Below are positions 21,674 through 23,049 of a DNA stretch of 23,049 bases, one piece after another. A program made the translations under genes and the position numbers. The notes beneath the pieces were generated by a model. That model was not told where the DNA came from. It saw nothing but the letters and a program-made list of their open reading frames with translations, and did not search any database. The DNA is from Bacillota bacterium (GTDB taxonomy: Bacteria > Bacillota > Clostridia > Oscillospirales > Ruminococcaceae): positions 1 to 23,049 of the forward strand of contig JAEWBS010000083.1 in the NCBI GenBank assembly GCA_023391005.1, written 5' to 3'. Each line of letters opens with the position of its first letter. Within the stretch, counting starts at the first letter, position 1.

Positions 21674-22819
21674 TTAGCTCATCGACAGAACGTCGGCAAA
21701 CGCCTGAATCGCGGTCTTGGCCTGACCAAAGTCGCGCATCTGCTGGTCGACGCCCAGCTTGATATGCGGCACGCCCGCCGCATCCAGCGCCTTTTTCAGC
21801 GAGGGATACTCCATCTCCTCGGGGTCACAGAACTGCTGCATGAACAGCACCAGACCCTGCGCGCCGCTGTCCTTGACCAGCTGGGCGACATACTCGCCGC
21901 GGCGGTTGAGGTTCGACTCGGGATCATAGAGCAGCACGTCATAATCCTGCGCGGCAAATTGCTCGGCCAGCGCCCGGATCGGGTCGCCGGTTTCGGCAGC
22001 GTCTACGCGGATACCTCTGCTCTCATGCGCGACGTCGTCAGCGGCAATAGCGATATTGTTTTCCTCAAAGATCGCCAGCAGCTTGGGATTGTCGCAAATG
22101 ATGCCGGAGGTGACAACCTTGGTACCCTTCCACTGACAGACCGGCAGCGTCTCAAGCTCGGCGTTGAGCGCCTCAAGCTTCTCGGTGTAGGCGTCTTTGA
22201 GCATAAAGTAAGAGGCCTTGAGCACCGCGCTGCGCTTAGTGGCGGTGATGACGTCGCAGTGGTCGTTTGCCAGCTTGACAAACTTGCGGCGAGCAGCACG
22301 GCTCTTGTTATACACCTTGATGGCGTTGGCAATAGCATCGTCGGTAATCGGCGCGCCGGATACCTCTTCAAGCTCGCGCTTGATGTTGGCATACTGGCTC
22401 ATGCAAAACTTGACGCCAAATTCCTTGACGCGGTTCTGCGGATGCGCCAAAAAGATCACCTTCATCTTGTCGCTCATCGCCACGCGATAGTTCTGGGACA
22501 TCGGACGCAGCGTATCGCAGATGGTGGGGGTGATGATGCCGTCGAGCTGGTCTAAGGTGCCGTCGAGCAGCATCTCAAGACCGATCTGGGCGATGGTGCA
22601 GTAAAAGGTGGCGCAATATTCCTTGGCCTTGACAATGGTCTTGTTGTTGCTGCCCCACAGACCCATCGGCACCATACCGGCGGCGTAGACCAGCTCTTCG
22701 GGCGCAAAGTAGGGCAGTACGCCAATAATCTTTTTGCCTGCGGCTTTAAAATCGTGCAGCTGCCGACCGGGCGCTGCAGCGATATCGGTAAATTCCTTCA
22801 GTAAAGCTTCGATACCCAT
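21674..22819 (-). CDS. hgdB: (R)-2-hydroxyglutaryl-CoA dehydratase subunit beta
   Basis: This is a subunit of the oxygen-sensitive iron-sulfur dehydratase that converts (R)-2-hydroxyglutaryl-CoA to glutaconyl-CoA by a ketyl-radical mechanism, a key step of glutamate fermentation. The 381 residues match the known subunit size. Segments recalled from the characterised HgdB are nearly verbatim here: LPYFAPEELVYAAGMVPMG (35-53), KAKEYCATFYC (63-73), TICDTLRPMSQN (99-110), and MQQFCDPEEMEYP in the C-terminal third. Cysteines 69, 73 and 101 and the one in QQFCD are the candidate cluster ligands. The ATG overlaps the stop of the upstream subunit gene by one base (TAATG). Activation needs HgdC, which is not in the window. 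The HadC and FldC paralogues are less likely because of the closeness to HgdB. Confidence 0.93.
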   Translation of the reverse strand: MGIEALLKEFTDIAAAPGRQLHDFKAAGKKIIGVLPYFAPEELVYAAGMVPMGLWGSNNKTIVKAKEYCATFYCTIAQIGLEMLLDGTLDQLDGIITPTICDTLRPMSQNYRVAMSDKMKVIFLAHPQNRVKEFGVKFCMSQYANIKRELEEVSGAPITDDAIANAIKVYNKSRAARRKFVKLANDHCDVITATKRSAVLKASYFMLKDAYTEKLEALNAELETLPVCQWKGTKVVTSGIICDNPKLLAIFEENNIAIAADDVAHESRGIRVDAAETGDPIRALAEQFAAQDYDVLLYDPESNLNRRGEYVAQLVKDSGAQGLVLFMQQFCDPEEMEYPSLKKALDAAGVPHIKLGVDQQMRDFGQAKTAIQAFADVLSMS

Positions 22820-23049
22820 TATGCACGGCCCTCCTCTTTGATGCGTTTGTTTTCCTGCATCGCTTCCACAAGGCCCTGAACGCGGGTCTCGTACTGGGCG
22901 GCGTTAAAGTTGCGGGGGTCGGCCTGATCGCCGTCAAAGCCCGCGCAGGGTACGCCAAGATCGCGGGTAAAGCGGCGCTGCATCTCGGCCATATAGCCGC
23001 TCCAGGGCTTGCAGCTGCGGTTGTAGTGCACCAGCACGCCGTCAACCTT
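22819..23049 (-). CDS. hgdA: (R)-2-hydroxyglutaryl-CoA dehydratase subunit alpha, C-terminal fragment
   Basis: Only the last 76 residues are in the window; the gene runs off the right edge, so this is a partial record, not a truncated gene. The fragment reads KVDGVLVHYNRSCKPWSGY, followed by GVPCAGFDGDQADPRNFNAAQYETRV, both typical of the end of the 2-hydroxyacyl-CoA dehydratase alpha subunit. The Cys in NRSCKPWS and the DGDQADPRNF segment, equivalent to the 'DxDxxDPR' region, are family hallmarks. It ends in a charged helix (MQENKRIKEEGRA) and overlaps hgdB by one base, so the two subunits are translationally coupled. Identity as hgdA follows mainly from the adjacent hgdB. Confidence 0.85.
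   Translation of the reverse strand, partial: KVDGVLVHYNRSCKPWSGYMAEMQRRFTRDLGVPCAGFDGDQADPRNFNAAQYETRVQGLVEAMQENKRIKEEGRA

Noticed and set aside
21457..21762. 101-codon + strand ORF in the structured-RNA region
   Set aside because: No ribosome binding site. It starts inside a stem, crosses the promoter and hairpin, and runs into the end of hgdB; its product is low in hydrophobic order.
21764..22555. Open frame on the + strand across hgdB (263 codons)
   Set aside because: Shadow of a near-textbook hgdB sequence.
1..23049. CRISPR arrays, insertion sequences, tRNA or rRNA genes
   Set aside because: No regularly spaced repeats, transposase motifs, terminal repeats or cloverleaf/rRNA sequences were seen by eye. 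Short tRNA-like elements could be missed without a search tool.

Overview
The window comes from a low-to-mid-GC Firmicute, most likely an anaerobic gut-type member of the class Clostridia. The evidence is an uncommon combination: a tRNA-sensing T-box leader, an Rrf2-type regulator fused operonically to mnmA, GTP-type PEP carboxykinase, a strongly HgdB-like 2-hydroxyglutaryl-CoA dehydratase (glutamate fermentation), perfect Shine-Dalgarno sites and sigma-A-type promoters. The organism cannot be named from the sequence.

Left part, + strand (1-7620). pckG (PEP carboxykinase) has its own promoter and is followed by a 43-residue membrane protein and an intrinsic terminator. typA (BipA GTPase) follows with its own promoter and a TTG start. 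Then comes a T-box leader with a UGG (Trp) specifier and a UGGC acceptor-pairing sequence, controlling a three-gene ABC importer (lipoprotein, permease, ATPase) that is best read as the tryptophan transporter trpXYZ.

Middle, - strand (7766-15175). Read right to left: a PepT-like M20 peptidase with its own promoter; then abgB (M20D amidohydrolase), abgT (aminobenzoyl-glutamate-type transporter), another M20 metallopeptidase and a membrane-anchored NERD-like protein, in close array behind a strong promoter; then a compositionally different DUF4261-like gene with its own promoter. The theme is uptake and hydrolysis of peptides or acyl-amino acids.

Translation and RNA-modification block (15295-19402). 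An overlapping - strand operon iscR-like/mnmA/tcdA covers U34 thiolation and ct6A37 formation. Divergently, on the + strand, a CPBP membrane protease overlaps tadA (A34 deamination). tadA is followed by two overlapping nitrilase-fold genes that have both lost the catalytic cysteine.

Right end (21135-23049). A 539-bp interval without protein genes appears to encode a roughly 400-nt structured RNA on the - strand. It has its own promoter, a UNCG-capped multibranch domain, an 8-bp pseudoknot and a terminator. It lies behind hgdA (partial)-hgdB. I could not match it to tmRNA, RNase P, SRP or 6S RNA, and it is the best candidate in the window for something undescribed. The tandem pseudo-nitrilases are the second.
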